From positions 24,510 to 88,509 of the forward strand of contig JBCAXE010000010.1 of NCBI GenBank assembly GCA_038534195.1: a stretch of 64,000 bases of DNA. Reading direction: 5' to 3'. The stretch is from JAJFFW01 sp038534195. Its GTDB lineage: Bacteria > Pseudomonadota > Alphaproteobacteria > Caulobacterales > Parvularculaceae. The notes under the pieces were generated by a model that was not told the origin of the DNA, made no database searches, and saw nothing but the letters and a program-made list of their open reading frames with translations. Positions within the stretch are counted from its first letter, which is position 1; each line of letters starts with the position of its first letter. Position numbers and translations under genes: made by a program. Shown piece after piece: positions 24,602 to 33,092 of this stretch.

Positions 24602-25858
24602 TTGAATTTCGCCTCTGATCGCACCGGCAACGTCGCCATGATGTTTGGGCTGTTCTTGTTTCCCATCCTCCTTGGGGCGGGTATCGCGATCGATTTTACA
24701 AGGCGCTCGGAGGCGAACGCACTCATTCTTGAAAGCCTTGACGCCGCGAGCCTTAAAATCGCCAGCGATCCGGACTTGCAAAATCCTGAAATGACCGAGC
24801 TCGCGAAGAGTATATTTCAATCGAACATCAATAATTCTTTCCCGTACGAAATTAACAGCTTCGTGGCGGCGCGTACCGAGGACGGCAATATCAAAGTCAA
24901 CGCCGATATCGGCCTCGAGCCGCTATTTCTAAAAGTCGTTGGCGTGAATAAATTGAATATCGTGCAGAAATCCGAGGCGGGCGTGCGAAATGGTAAGGGC
25001 CTTGAACTCGTCATTGCGTTCGACACGACGGCCTCAATGGGATTTGGAAACACTTGGCAAACGGCGCTGTCGACGCTGGAGGAAGTCCTGGAATCCCTCG
25101 GAAAGCTGGTGGACGGCGATGATTTCCATATCACGCTCGTGCCTTTTTCCGACCGTGTTCCGGTGGGGGTCGGCAGAACGAGCTGGCTTACCACAGCGGC
25201 GCCGGCAGGATGGAATGGCTGTTTTGAGCCTCGCGAAGCAGTAGACGGAACATATCAATGGGCGCTCGACGATGAACCGCCCGCATCGCGGGCGTTCGAC
25301 GCCTCCGTACGCAATGTTACGGGAGGGCTCGCCGGATACAATAACGGGCCGGTTTGCCCGTCTGTATCATTAACCGGTCCCACCGATGAGGTATCTGATA
25401 TTATCGACGCCGCGGCCAATTTTAGCAACGGCGGCACAGGCCGTTTTGACGTTGCGATGGCATGGTCTTGGCGCCTTCTATCGCCTAAATGGCGGGGTCT
25501 GTGGGGGCCTTCAGATTACCCGGCTTTAGATACTGAAAAAACTCGGAAAGTTGTTGTTTTTGTCACCGATGGACGAACCGAAGCCTACACGCACGAATTG
25601 AGCATGATGCGAAGCTGGGGGTATAATCAGGGGTCGACAGACGGTTTCGACAACCTCGTATATCTCTGTGACCGGATGAAAAACGACGACATAGAAATTT
25701 TCATGTATCGCATAAACGGAAACCCGCACGCTGAGAATTATATGCAGGATTGTGCATCCTCCGACGACCACTATGAATTTATCAATAATAACGCGCAACT
25801 TGAGTTGGCCTTTAGGGACCTGCTTGTCCAACTGGAAAGCTTACGTCTTTATCAATAG
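24602..25858 (+). CDS. TadG-like pilus assembly protein with a VWA domain
   Basis: A 418-residue protein starting at TTG, 6 bases after a GGAG ribosome-binding site; the next ATG would cut off the conserved N-terminus. That N-terminus (DRTGNVAMMFGLFLFPILLG, then GIAIDFTRR) is the Flp/Tad pseudopilin-like membrane helix. A von Willebrand A domain follows from about residue 133, with MIDAS start DTTASM (Asp141); the canonical DxSxS serine is threonine. TadG-type proteins serve tight-adherence pili. No other tad gene is in the window, so it is an orphan. Confidence 0.82.
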   Translation: MNFASDRTGNVAMMFGLFLFPILLGAGIAIDFTRRSEANALILESLDAASLKIASDPDLQNPEMTELAKSIFQSNINNSFPYEINSFVAARTEDGNIKVNADIGLEPLFLKVVGVNKLNIVQKSEAGVRNGKGLELVIAFDTTASMGFGNTWQTALSTLEEVLESLGKLVDGDDFHITLVPFSDRVPVGVGRTSWLTTAAPAGWNGCFEPREAVDGTYQWALDDEPPASRAFDASVRNVTGGLAGYNNGPVCPSVSLTGPTDEVSDIIDAAANFSNGGTGRFDVAMAWSWRLLSPKWRGLWGPSDYPALDTEKTRKVVVFVTDGRTEAYTHELSMMRSWGYNQGSTDGFDNLVYLCDRMKNDDIEIFMYRINGNPHAENYMQDCASSDDHYEFINNNAQLELAFRDLLVQLESLRLYQ

Positions 25859-26008
25859 GGCCATGAACGTCGACGTCATGGCGATCCGGCGTAAAACCCT
25901 CACTCACCCAAAGAGCCGCGCGCTTTGATGCAGCGGTCTTGAGTCCATAAAACCGACGCATCACGCGTTAGCACCGGCTGCCTCATAAAAGCCCACGTAA
26001 TAGACAAA

Positions 26009-26093
26009 TGGTGCCCCCCGCCGGAATCGAACCGGCACTCCCGAAGGAACTGGATTTTGAATCCAGCGCGTCTACCAGTTCCGCCAGAGGGGC
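26009..26093 (-). tRNA. tRNA-Leu (CAA)
   Basis: On the minus strand the sequence folds as a class II tRNA: acceptor GCCCCTC with GGGGGGC, a D arm with GGTAGACGC, anticodon stem CTGGA/TCCAG around loop TTCAAAA (anticodon CAA, reading UUG), a variable arm TTCCTTCGGGAGT, T arm GCCGG-TTCGATT-CCGGC, and an encoded CCA end. The long variable arm and the sequence identify leucine. Confidence 0.96.
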
Positions 26094-26245
26094 ATTAGAG
26101 ATGGCGCGCGAAGGCGCATATGAGCCAAGGCGCTGGGAAAGGTCAAGCGCCGCTGAGGCGGCGGGCGTCAGGTCTCGGGGATGGGGCCGATTGCGGGGGC
26201 TGAAAGATTGATGCTAGCCTCAAGGGCGCGTCACCCGAGGCGGCC

Positions 26246-27676
26246 ATGGGTCAAGAAATTGCGTCTGAGGATTTTTCGCAAGCGGATTTCGACGAATTTC
26301 GCGCGCGTCTCAGAGACGAAACGAAGACGCTGAAGAGCTGGTTTGATACGCGCCGCTTCCATTACGATGAAAATCTGACGGTCGGGCTCGAGTTGGAAGC
26401 CTGGCTCCTGGACGACAATGTTCTGCCTGCGCCCGTCAACCAGGAATTCCTGCGCATTGCGGACCATCCGGACATTGTGGAGGAATTGTCGGCGTTCAAT
26501 ATCGAAATCAATGCGCCGCCAGCCGCGCTCGCCGGACCGGTTCTGTCGGAGACCGAAAAAGCGCTCGAAAATGTCTGGTCGGTGTGCAGGGACGCGGGCG
26601 CCCAGTGCGGCGTGCGTCCCGCCATGATCGGCATTTTGCCGACGGTCCGCGATGAAATGCTGCAACCGAGCTGGATGTCGGACGCAAACCGATACCGCGC
26701 CCTAAACCGTCAATTGATGCGGCAACGCGAACGTAAGCCGCTCCACATCAATATTCAGGGTCGTGACGATCTCGACTATCGCTGCGATCACATCATGCTG
26801 GAAGCAGCGTGCACCTCGCTGCAGGCGCATTTGAAAATCAATCAGGAAGAGTGCGTGCGGTTCTACAACGCCGGCGTTCTTGCGGCCGCGCCGCTTGTGG
26901 CGGCGACAGCGAACGCGCCCTTTCTCTACGGGAAATCGCTCTGGTGCGAGACGCGCATTCCCGCTTTTGAGCAGGCGACGGCCGTCAAAGGGTTTCGCGA
27001 CAGCGAGGGGCGCAATGCAAAGCGTGTGACGCTCGGCGGCGGGTATCTGCGCCATAGCTTCCTTGAGTTGTTTCTGGAAAATCTCGGTTACACGACGCTG
27101 TTGCCGGCTCTTGAAGACGACCGAACGCGGCTGCCGCATCTGCGCCTCCAGAACGGCGTCGTCTGGCGCTGGGTGCGCCCGATCCTCGGGTTTGGCCCCG
27201 GCGACACGCCGCATTTGCGCATAGAGCATCGCGTTATGCCCGCCGGCCCCACGCTCGCCGACACGGCGGCGAACCTTGCGCTCTGCCACGGGCTGATGCT
27301 GGCGCTGGCGAGCACGCCCACCCCGCCAGAAGCGGAGACGCCCTTTGAAGATGCGCGCGGCAATTTTTACGCCTGCGCAAAAGACGGGCTGGAGGCCGAG
27401 GTCGTCTGGGAGCGGCGCGCGGTCAATGTCCAGAGCCTTCTCCTCAACGATCTTTTGCCGAGGGCGCGCGCCGCCTTGGCGGCCGCGGATGTGGCTAAAG
27501 CCGATCTTCAACATTATTTCGATGAGATTCTCGTCCCACGCATCAGAACCGGCCGCACCGGCGCCGCGTGGCAGCGCAGTTTCATTGAGTGCCATACGGA
27601 TAATTTCCAGGCGATGACGGAACGCTATCTGGAGCTGCAAGAGCAGAACGCGCCCGTGCACACATGGGACGTCTAG
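26246..27676 (+). CDS. GCS2-family carboxylate-amine ligase
   Basis: A 476-residue member of the glutamate-cysteine ligase 2 (YbdK-like) family, which joins a carboxylate to an amine with ATP. The signature TVGLELEAWLLD (residues 45-56) holds the metal-binding glutamates, and further metal/substrate residues lie in FNIEINAPP and HINIQG. It is not the main GshA type, so the product is uncertain: a gamma-glutamyl or other amide. The M14 amidohydrolase gene begins 10 bp after its stop, suggesting a paired make-and-break or maturation function. Confidence 0.8.
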   Translation: MGQEIASEDFSQADFDEFRARLRDETKTLKSWFDTRRFHYDENLTVGLELEAWLLDDNVLPAPVNQEFLRIADHPDIVEELSAFNIEINAPPAALAGPVLSETEKALENVWSVCRDAGAQCGVRPAMIGILPTVRDEMLQPSWMSDANRYRALNRQLMRQRERKPLHINIQGRDDLDYRCDHIMLEAACTSLQAHLKINQEECVRFYNAGVLAAAPLVAATANAPFLYGKSLWCETRIPAFEQATAVKGFRDSEGRNAKRVTLGGGYLRHSFLELFLENLGYTTLLPALEDDRTRLPHLRLQNGVVWRWVRPILGFGPGDTPHLRIEHRVMPAGPTLADTAANLALCHGLMLALASTPTPPEAETPFEDARGNFYACAKDGLEAEVVWERRAVNVQSLLLNDLLPRARAALAAADVAKADLQHYFDEILVPRIRTGRTGAAWQRSFIECHTDNFQAMTERYLELQEQNAPVHTWDV

Positions 27677-27685
27677 GCCGCCGCC

Positions 27686-28711
27686 ATGCTGACGCTTGAT
27701 CGACTTGATCATCTGCCTGAAGCGCTCATCGACATTGCGCCGGCGGCGATCACGGATGTTTTCCCAAATCCGACGCTTATTCACGTCAAGGGCGCGCTTG
27801 AACCGCCGCTCTTTCTGTCGACGCTGCTCCATGGCAATGAAACGACGAGTTTCGAGGTCCTTAAGACCCTTGCGAAACGATGGAGCGCGGCGGCGCCCCG
27901 GCGCAGTGTTTTCATTTTTGTCGGAAACGTGCGCGCTACAGCCGCACGCAAGCGGCATTTACCCGATCAGCCGGACTTCAACCGCATTTGGGGACCGGGT
28001 GAGACGCCTCACCACCGGCTCACGGCTGGCGTTCTGGAAATTGCGCGATCGGCCGGGCTCTTCGCCAGTATCGACATCCACAATAATACCGGGCGCAATC
28101 CGCTTTATGGATGCGTCAACGCTCTGCGTTCGGAAGATTTGTATCTCGCGGGCGCGTTTGCACCGATCGCGGTTTATTATCAAAACCCGCCAACGACACA
28201 GTCAATCGCCTTTTCCCATTTTTGCCCGGCGATCACCCTCGAATGCGGCCAGCCGGGCGACAAGGCGGGCTATGCAGCGGCGATGGCGCTGATCGATCAC
28301 GTGATGGCGCTGGATGCGTTCGCGGCTACGACGGCGCCCACCCGCCTTTATGAAACTGTGGGCCGCGTGGTTATACAAGGCGACGCGCCAATCGCGTTTG
28401 GCGATGACGAAGAAAACGCAAACGGCTGCGGGATTGCTTTTCGCGCCGACCTTGAGGCGCTAAATTTCAAGTCGGTCGCACGCGGCGCGGCGTGGGCGCG
28501 CGTTGGGAGGGGCGCAGGCTTGCGTGTTCTCGACGAACATGGGCGCGATATCAGCGATCAGTTCTTCACCCAAGCCAGGGGCGCAATCACGTTGAAACAG
28601 GATGTCGTCCCGGCGATGATCACGCGAGACGAGGCGATCATTCGCGAGGATTGCCTTTGCTATTTCATGCGCCCCATGCGGACGCCGGAAATGAGTTCAT
28701 CCGTAGAATGA
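27686..28711 (+). CDS. Succinylglutamate desuccinylase/aspartoacylase-family (M14) amidohydrolase
   Basis: A 341-residue zinc amidohydrolase of the AspA/AstE branch of peptidase family M14. Zinc ligands are visible as HGNE (His49, Glu52) and DIHNN (His132), substrate residues in PDFNRIWG (DFNR, cf. DLNR in aspartoacylase), and the catalytic glutamate in ITLECGQPG (Glu186). A C-terminal beta domain follows. Family members remove an acyl group from an amino acid. It directly follows a GCS2-type ligase, a likely partner in making or trimming the same amide. Confidence 0.85.
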   Translation: MLTLDRLDHLPEALIDIAPAAITDVFPNPTLIHVKGALEPPLFLSTLLHGNETTSFEVLKTLAKRWSAAAPRRSVFIFVGNVRATAARKRHLPDQPDFNRIWGPGETPHHRLTAGVLEIARSAGLFASIDIHNNTGRNPLYGCVNALRSEDLYLAGAFAPIAVYYQNPPTTQSIAFSHFCPAITLECGQPGDKAGYAAAMALIDHVMALDAFAATTAPTRLYETVGRVVIQGDAPIAFGDDEENANGCGIAFRADLEALNFKSVARGAAWARVGRGAGLRVLDEHGRDISDQFFTQARGAITLKQDVVPAMITRDEAIIREDCLCYFMRPMRTPEMSSSVE

Positions 28712-29884
28712 TCAATCAGTCGCGGGCTCGCTAGAGGCTGGCGTCTTACGCGCGAAAGTGCTCTGAACAAGCGCCCAGGCGGACTTCGGGGCCGCGAGCA
28801 CTTTACCGGCCGCATCCGCCGCAACGCCCGCCGCAGCCCCGGCCGCATCGGCGGCGCTGCCCGCCACGCCGCCGCAGATTTTGGCGAGGTCATTGATGAC
28901 GCTCGCGGACTCGCGCCTCACCTGTTCGAATGCGTCTTTCGTGACCCGCGCCGCCCGCGCTTCGTTCCAGACATCGAAACTGCGGCAGCGTTGCTTGGCA
29001 ACATAACCAAGCTTCAACGTCATCAGGGCGTTGACCGACCCGTCCATTACCGGCCCGACGATCATCCCGCCGAGGCGCGAGACCATGCCGCCGAGGGCGT
29101 CGCCCGCCGCGTCGGTTACGTCGTCGAGCGCGCGGCTCAAGATGACGGCGACAGCCACATCGCGCACAATCATCATCGAAAGCCTCAAACTCGGACGTCC
29201 GTAATAAAGGTGCGAGATACGCGCGATCATATTGACGTTGCGCCAGAGGACGATGAACGCATCGATGGAGCCGTTCATGCTCACCGCCGTCGCCGCGCCC
29301 ACCGCCACGGACTCGCGGTGAATGTAAGCGTCCACCCGCTTGTCGATGTCGGAAAGCACGGGCGCCATCCGGTCGCGTTCGAAGTCGGACAGGGCGCCAG
29401 CGAGCGCGTCGATTTCTTTTTCTTTCGCCGATCGTTTAAGGGATCTTATTTCTTCAAGCGCTTGTAAAGCGTCGGGCTTCTTGTCGCCGAGCGCCGGATT
29501 GTTGACGAGACGCTTCAGGTAATTCTCATCATATTGGAGCCGCGCCAAAACCGCCGGCCGCGACGGCGCTTTGGCTTTCAAATCCACATCCGGCGGCACC
29601 GCGATCGCGGGCGCTTGAAAAAAGCGCCATAGAGGAACGCCGATCAGCCAGCCGAAGAGGCCCGCCGCCGCCAACAAAAACGCAGCGCCCAACGCCGCGT
29701 GAATATCGGCGAACATTTGATAGAAGAGATAAATCTGGCCGAACGCCATCAGGAACAGGACCGCGATCAGCCCGCCGGCGATCCATCGAATGCTGCGCCA
29801 CGCGGTTCGCCACTGCTCGGCGATCTCCCACGTGACGGGTTCTTCGGGCGCGATCTGGGCGGTGTTCGAAATGGGCGTATCCAT
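28712..29884 (-). CDS. DUF697 (YcjF-like) membrane protein
   Basis: A 390-residue inner-membrane protein. Two hydrophobic spans lie at residues 33-52 and 62-84. A long helical region follows, then the DUF697 domain (ESVAVGAATAVSMNGSIDAF, then IVLWRNVNMIARISHLYYGR), as in E. coli YcjF. The C-terminus is Ala-rich (AADAAGAAAGVAADAAG). A GTG one codon upstream could also start it. YcjF is associated with the GTPase YcjX, but no YcjX gene is adjacent. It converges on the M14 gene with adjoining stop codons. Confidence 0.8.
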   Translation of the reverse strand: MDTPISNTAQIAPEEPVTWEIAEQWRTAWRSIRWIAGGLIAVLFLMAFGQIYLFYQMFADIHAALGAAFLLAAAGLFGWLIGVPLWRFFQAPAIAVPPDVDLKAKAPSRPAVLARLQYDENYLKRLVNNPALGDKKPDALQALEEIRSLKRSAKEKEIDALAGALSDFERDRMAPVLSDIDKRVDAYIHRESVAVGAATAVSMNGSIDAFIVLWRNVNMIARISHLYYGRPSLRLSMMIVRDVAVAVILSRALDDVTDAAGDALGGMVSRLGGMIVGPVMDGSVNALMTLKLGYVAKQRCRSFDVWNEARAARVTKDAFEQVRRESASVINDLAKICGGVAGSAADAAGAAAGVAADAAGKVLAAPKSAWALVQSTFARKTPASSEPATD

Positions 29885-30101
29885 CACTGCTATTTGGGGA
29901 GGCTTTCGAGAAATTGCGACCAGTGAACGCCAGGCGCGGGGATAAATTGCTGTTTTTGTGCGACTAACGCCGAATAGCGCGCCACGTTAAGGATAACATA
30001 TTTCTAACCACAATCCGCCAAACTGGGCCTTCACACTGGAGCCCGATCATGCGCTATAGGCTCGCTGGCGCACGGGCGAAAATGATGACGCCGCAAGAAC
30101 G

Positions 30102-30782
30102 ATGGAAGACCATGTCGCCATGACATCCGCAGAGACTTCAGCACAGACGGAACCGGAGACCGTGCGCGGCGCCACGGCCCTTCTCGGCGACATTCTCTCC
30201 GAGCTAAAACACAGGCCAAACCCGGGACCCACGGACACAGCGACGCTTGGCGACGTCCTCGACCGGCTCGACGAGCGCGCCTTTGGCTTTTTGCTGCTGC
30301 TGTTGGCGCTGCCCTGTTGCCTGCCCTTCGTCTATCTCCTGCCGCAGATTGTATCGCTTCCGATGCTGGCGCTCGCCGGACAGCTCGCAGCGGGAAAACA
30401 CCACCCGTGGTTCCCCGAAAAGCTGAAAGCGCGGGAGTTCGAGATTTCGGCCTTCCACAAAGTTTTAACCCGCAGCGAACGCTATGTGGGCTGGATCGAA
30501 AAACTGGCGCGCCCGCGCCTGCAATTCGTCACAGGCCCAACCGGCGTGCGTGTGGTCGGCTTTTTGATGCTGTTGCCGACCGCCTCCATCATGGTGCCGC
30601 TCCCCTCCACCAATACGGTGCCGGGGATCGGCGTCGCCGTGACATCGCTCGGCTTGATCGAACGCGACGGGCTCCTTGTTATTCTGGGGCTGGTCATCGG
30701 TTTCATCTGGGTCGGGCTGTTGATCTTCCTCGGTCAGGAAGCGGCCAGCATCATCAAAGACTTTATTACAACGCGGCTTTAA
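30102..30782 (+). CDS. ExoD-family membrane protein
   Basis: A 226-residue membrane protein of the ExoD family, first known from Rhizobium exopolysaccharide mutants. The motif LGDVLDRLDERAFGFLLLLL, then LPCCLPFVYLLP begins the domain, and several spans follow (VVGFLMLLPTASIMVPLPST, LVILGLVIGFIWVGLLIFLG). The start is uncertain: ATG at 30102 or 30120, neither with a strong ribosome-binding site. It is followed about 70 bp later by dsbB and coq7 but has no clear shared function with them. Confidence 0.82.
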   Translation: MEDHVAMTSAETSAQTEPETVRGATALLGDILSELKHRPNPGPTDTATLGDVLDRLDERAFGFLLLLLALPCCLPFVYLLPQIVSLPMLALAGQLAAGKHHPWFPEKLKAREFEISAFHKVLTRSERYVGWIEKLARPRLQFVTGPTGVRVVGFLMLLPTASIMVPLPSTNTVPGIGVAVTSLGLIERDGLLVILGLVIGFIWVGLLIFLGQEAASIIKDFITTRL

Positions 30783-30853
30783 CCGGCCCGGCGTCGCTTG
30801 CGGTGTGGCGATCCGGCATGTGACGATCCGACGGGGCGCGCGGGCCGGGATCA

Positions 30854-31438
30854 ATGACTACATTGGCGATTATGGAGCGGTGGCTGGCGAAACAATCTCT
30901 GGTGGAGCGCGCGTTGATGATCGGCGCCGCGGCGAGCGCGTTATTGCTTGCGGGCGCACATATTTTCGAACGTCTCGGCTATCCGCCCTGTGAGTTGTGC
31001 CTTGATCAACGCGAGGCCCACTGGACGGCGCTTAGCGTCGCCGTCGCCGGGCTTGCGGCGGCGTATCTCGCGAAGGCCCGTCTGGCGGCCGCTGCTACGG
31101 TGGGCGCATTGGCGCTTGTTTATGCGTTGAGCGCAGGGCTCGCCTTTTACCATACGGGTGTTGAGTTCGGCTTCTGGCCCGGACCGGCGAGCTGCGGCGC
31201 GGCAGGCGAAATCATCAGGGACGGCGGCGGTCTTGGGGCTGCGCTCGGCGAGAAACCCACCGGACCGTCCTGCGGCGACGCCGCCTGGCGGTTTCTCGGC
31301 GTCTCTATGGCCGGCTATAATCTTCTGGCGTCAGCAGCGCTCTTTTTAATTGCGCTCGCCGCAGCGCTGGGCGCAGCGCGCGCCGCCCGTCAGGCCCGCC
31401 GTCCCTCGGCGAGCTTTGCGAACGACGCAGCAGAATAA
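30854..31438 (+). CDS. DsbB-family disulfide bond formation protein
   Basis: A 194-residue inner-membrane quinone reductase that reoxidises a DsbA-type thiol oxidase. It has four spans, the first redox pair in PPCELCLDQR (Cys46, Cys49) and the second periplasmic pair Cys114 and Cys140, the DsbB arrangement. The QR in LDQRE fits the quinone-binding site. It stands 31 bp before coq7; both use ubiquinone and this adjacency recurs in alphaproteobacteria. An internal ATG at 30872 is an alternative start. Confidence 0.9.
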   Translation: MTTLAIMERWLAKQSLVERALMIGAAASALLLAGAHIFERLGYPPCELCLDQREAHWTALSVAVAGLAAAYLAKARLAAAATVGALALVYALSAGLAFYHTGVEFGFWPGPASCGAAGEIIRDGGGLGAALGEKPTGPSCGDAAWRFLGVSMAGYNLLASAALFLIALAAALGAARAARQARRPSASFANDAAE

Positions 31439-31469
31439 GGACGATCCCGCGTAAAGGACCCAAGCGATC

Positions 31470-32042
31470 ATGAGCGACACGACCGAAACATTCGACATCA
31501 AACGCGACCGCCCCGGCCCGAGAGAGACGCGCATCGCCGAAATGCTCCGCGTCGATCACGCGGGCGAATATGGCGCGGTTCAGATCTATCGCGGTCAGCG
31601 CGCCGTCTTCGACAGGCTCGCCGGCAAAGAGCGCACCGCCGCCTTGCTGAAGGAAATGGAAGAGGGCGAGCAAAAACATCTCGACACGTTCGATCGTCTG
31701 CTTGCGGAACGCCGCGTGCGTCCGACGCTTTTTTCACCGCTCTGGAACGCGGCGGGATTCGCCCTTGGGGCCGGCACCGCGCTCATGGGCGAAAAAGCGG
31801 CGATGGCCTGCACCGCCGCCGTTGAAGAAGTGATTGAGCGCCATTATGGCGAGCAGGCCGAAGAGCTTGGCGTTGTCGATCCGGCCCTCGCGGAGACCGT
31901 GCGCGAGTTTCGTGAAGACGAGCTTGAGCATAAGCACACGGCGGAAGAAGAAGGGGCCGAGCAAGCGCCAGCTTATGGCCTTTTACGCGCCGTCATTCAG
32001 GCGGGCTGTCATGTCGCCATAAAGGTTTCTGAGAAAATCTAG
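31470..32042 (+). CDS. coq7: Demethoxyubiquinone hydroxylase Coq7
   Basis: A di-iron monooxygenase that hydroxylates demethoxyubiquinone in the next-to-last step of ubiquinone synthesis. At 190 residues it has the metal ligands of the Coq7 ferritin-like bundle: Glu33 in DHAGEYGAVQIY, EEGEQKH around residues 64-70, and further pairs in EEVIERHYGEQ and EDELEHKHTA. It is peripheral at the inner membrane. It follows dsbB closely. Confidence 0.95.
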   Translation: MSDTTETFDIKRDRPGPRETRIAEMLRVDHAGEYGAVQIYRGQRAVFDRLAGKERTAALLKEMEEGEQKHLDTFDRLLAERRVRPTLFSPLWNAAGFALGAGTALMGEKAAMACTAAVEEVIERHYGEQAEELGVVDPALAETVREFREDELEHKHTAEEEGAEQAPAYGLLRAVIQAGCHVAIKVSEKI

Positions 32043-32130
32043 AAATCTTTTAATCGGCCAAACGCTTACTGCATAAACGCCTTCAGCCGGTTACCCCGTT
32101 CCTCTAAAAGTCGCATTGGAGGAACGAAAA

Positions 32131-33015
32131 ATGGCTGGTGAAATCGACATTGACGAAACCCCTCTCGCGCCCTGGCTTCAAGGGCGCTCGTTTGACGATT
32201 GGCGCGCGCAGTTTGATCGCGACGGATATGTCATCTTTGAAAATGTGATGAGCGCCGACGCCGTTCAGTCCGTCCGCGACGCTTTAAAGCCCTATCTCGG
32301 CCAGAATATCGCGGGGCGCAATGATTTCGAAGGCTTGAAATCGAACAGAGTCTACGCGCTGCTGGCGAAATCGCCCGTCTTCGCCGAGATGGCGATCCAC
32401 CCCTTGGCGATGGCGTTCGTGGAAGCCGACCTCGGTCCGTCATGCCTTCTCTCGGCCTGCCTCGCGATTAATCTGCAACCCGGCGAAACCGTGCAGCCGT
32501 GGCACCATGACGACAGTCATATGGCCGAACCGATGCCGCGCAATTCGTGGGGCGTGAGCGCCTTTTGGGCGATCGACGACATGACGGAGGAAAACGGGGC
32601 CACAGAAATTCTGCCTGGCAGTCATCGTTGGGATGCGGATGATCTCGCGAAGGTTACGTCTAATTTTCATGGCGAGAAATCTGTTTTTCAAGACCGCACC
32701 GTGCGGCCAGTGAATAGCGACCCCGCCCCGCATCCAGACGCCGTGAAAGTCGTCATGCCTTCAGGTTCCCTCATGTTGGCGAAAGGCACGCTTTTGCATC
32801 GCGGCGGCGCCAACAAATCCGATGCGCCGCGATTGATCGTTACCCCGCAATATTGCGTCGGCTGGGCTCGGCAATTGGAGAACATGACGCTCGCCGTGCC
32901 GCCGGAAAAGGCCGCGCTGCTGCCTGAACGGGCGCGCGCCCTCCTCGGCTATTCGATCCACCCGCCCTTTATGGGCTATGTGGACGGCGTCCACCCGGCG
33001 AAAACCCTCACCTGA
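32131..33015 (+). CDS. Phytanoyl-CoA dioxygenase (PhyH) family protein
   Basis: A 294-residue Fe(II)/2-oxoglutarate oxygenase. The iron-binding triad is visible as QPWHHD (His125, Asp127) and KGTLLHRGGANKS (His223), with a 2-oxoglutarate-binding arginine in APRLIVTPQ. The ATG at 32131 is chosen because the GGAGG ribosome-binding site lies just before it; the TTG at 32116 would sit inside that site. PhyH members hydroxylate lipids or small natural products, and the substrate here is unknown. It stands alone. Confidence 0.85.
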   Translation: MAGEIDIDETPLAPWLQGRSFDDWRAQFDRDGYVIFENVMSADAVQSVRDALKPYLGQNIAGRNDFEGLKSNRVYALLAKSPVFAEMAIHPLAMAFVEADLGPSCLLSACLAINLQPGETVQPWHHDDSHMAEPMPRNSWGVSAFWAIDDMTEENGATEILPGSHRWDADDLAKVTSNFHGEKSVFQDRTVRPVNSDPAPHPDAVKVVMPSGSLMLAKGTLLHRGGANKSDAPRLIVTPQYCVGWARQLENMTLAVPPEKAALLPERARALLGYSIHPPFMGYVDGVHPAKTLT

Positions 33016-33092
33016 TCCGGCCCAAGGCTTTTGCCACTATCGCCGCGATCAGCTACAGTCGTAGCACGAAAAATGATCCAGGGTGGTTTTCA

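Noticed and set aside
26702..27958. A 418-codon open frame antisense to the GCS2-type ligase gene
   Set aside because: It mirrors a well-supported gene; such frames are common in GC-rich coding DNA, and the composition (very high Arg, Gln, His) is not protein-like.
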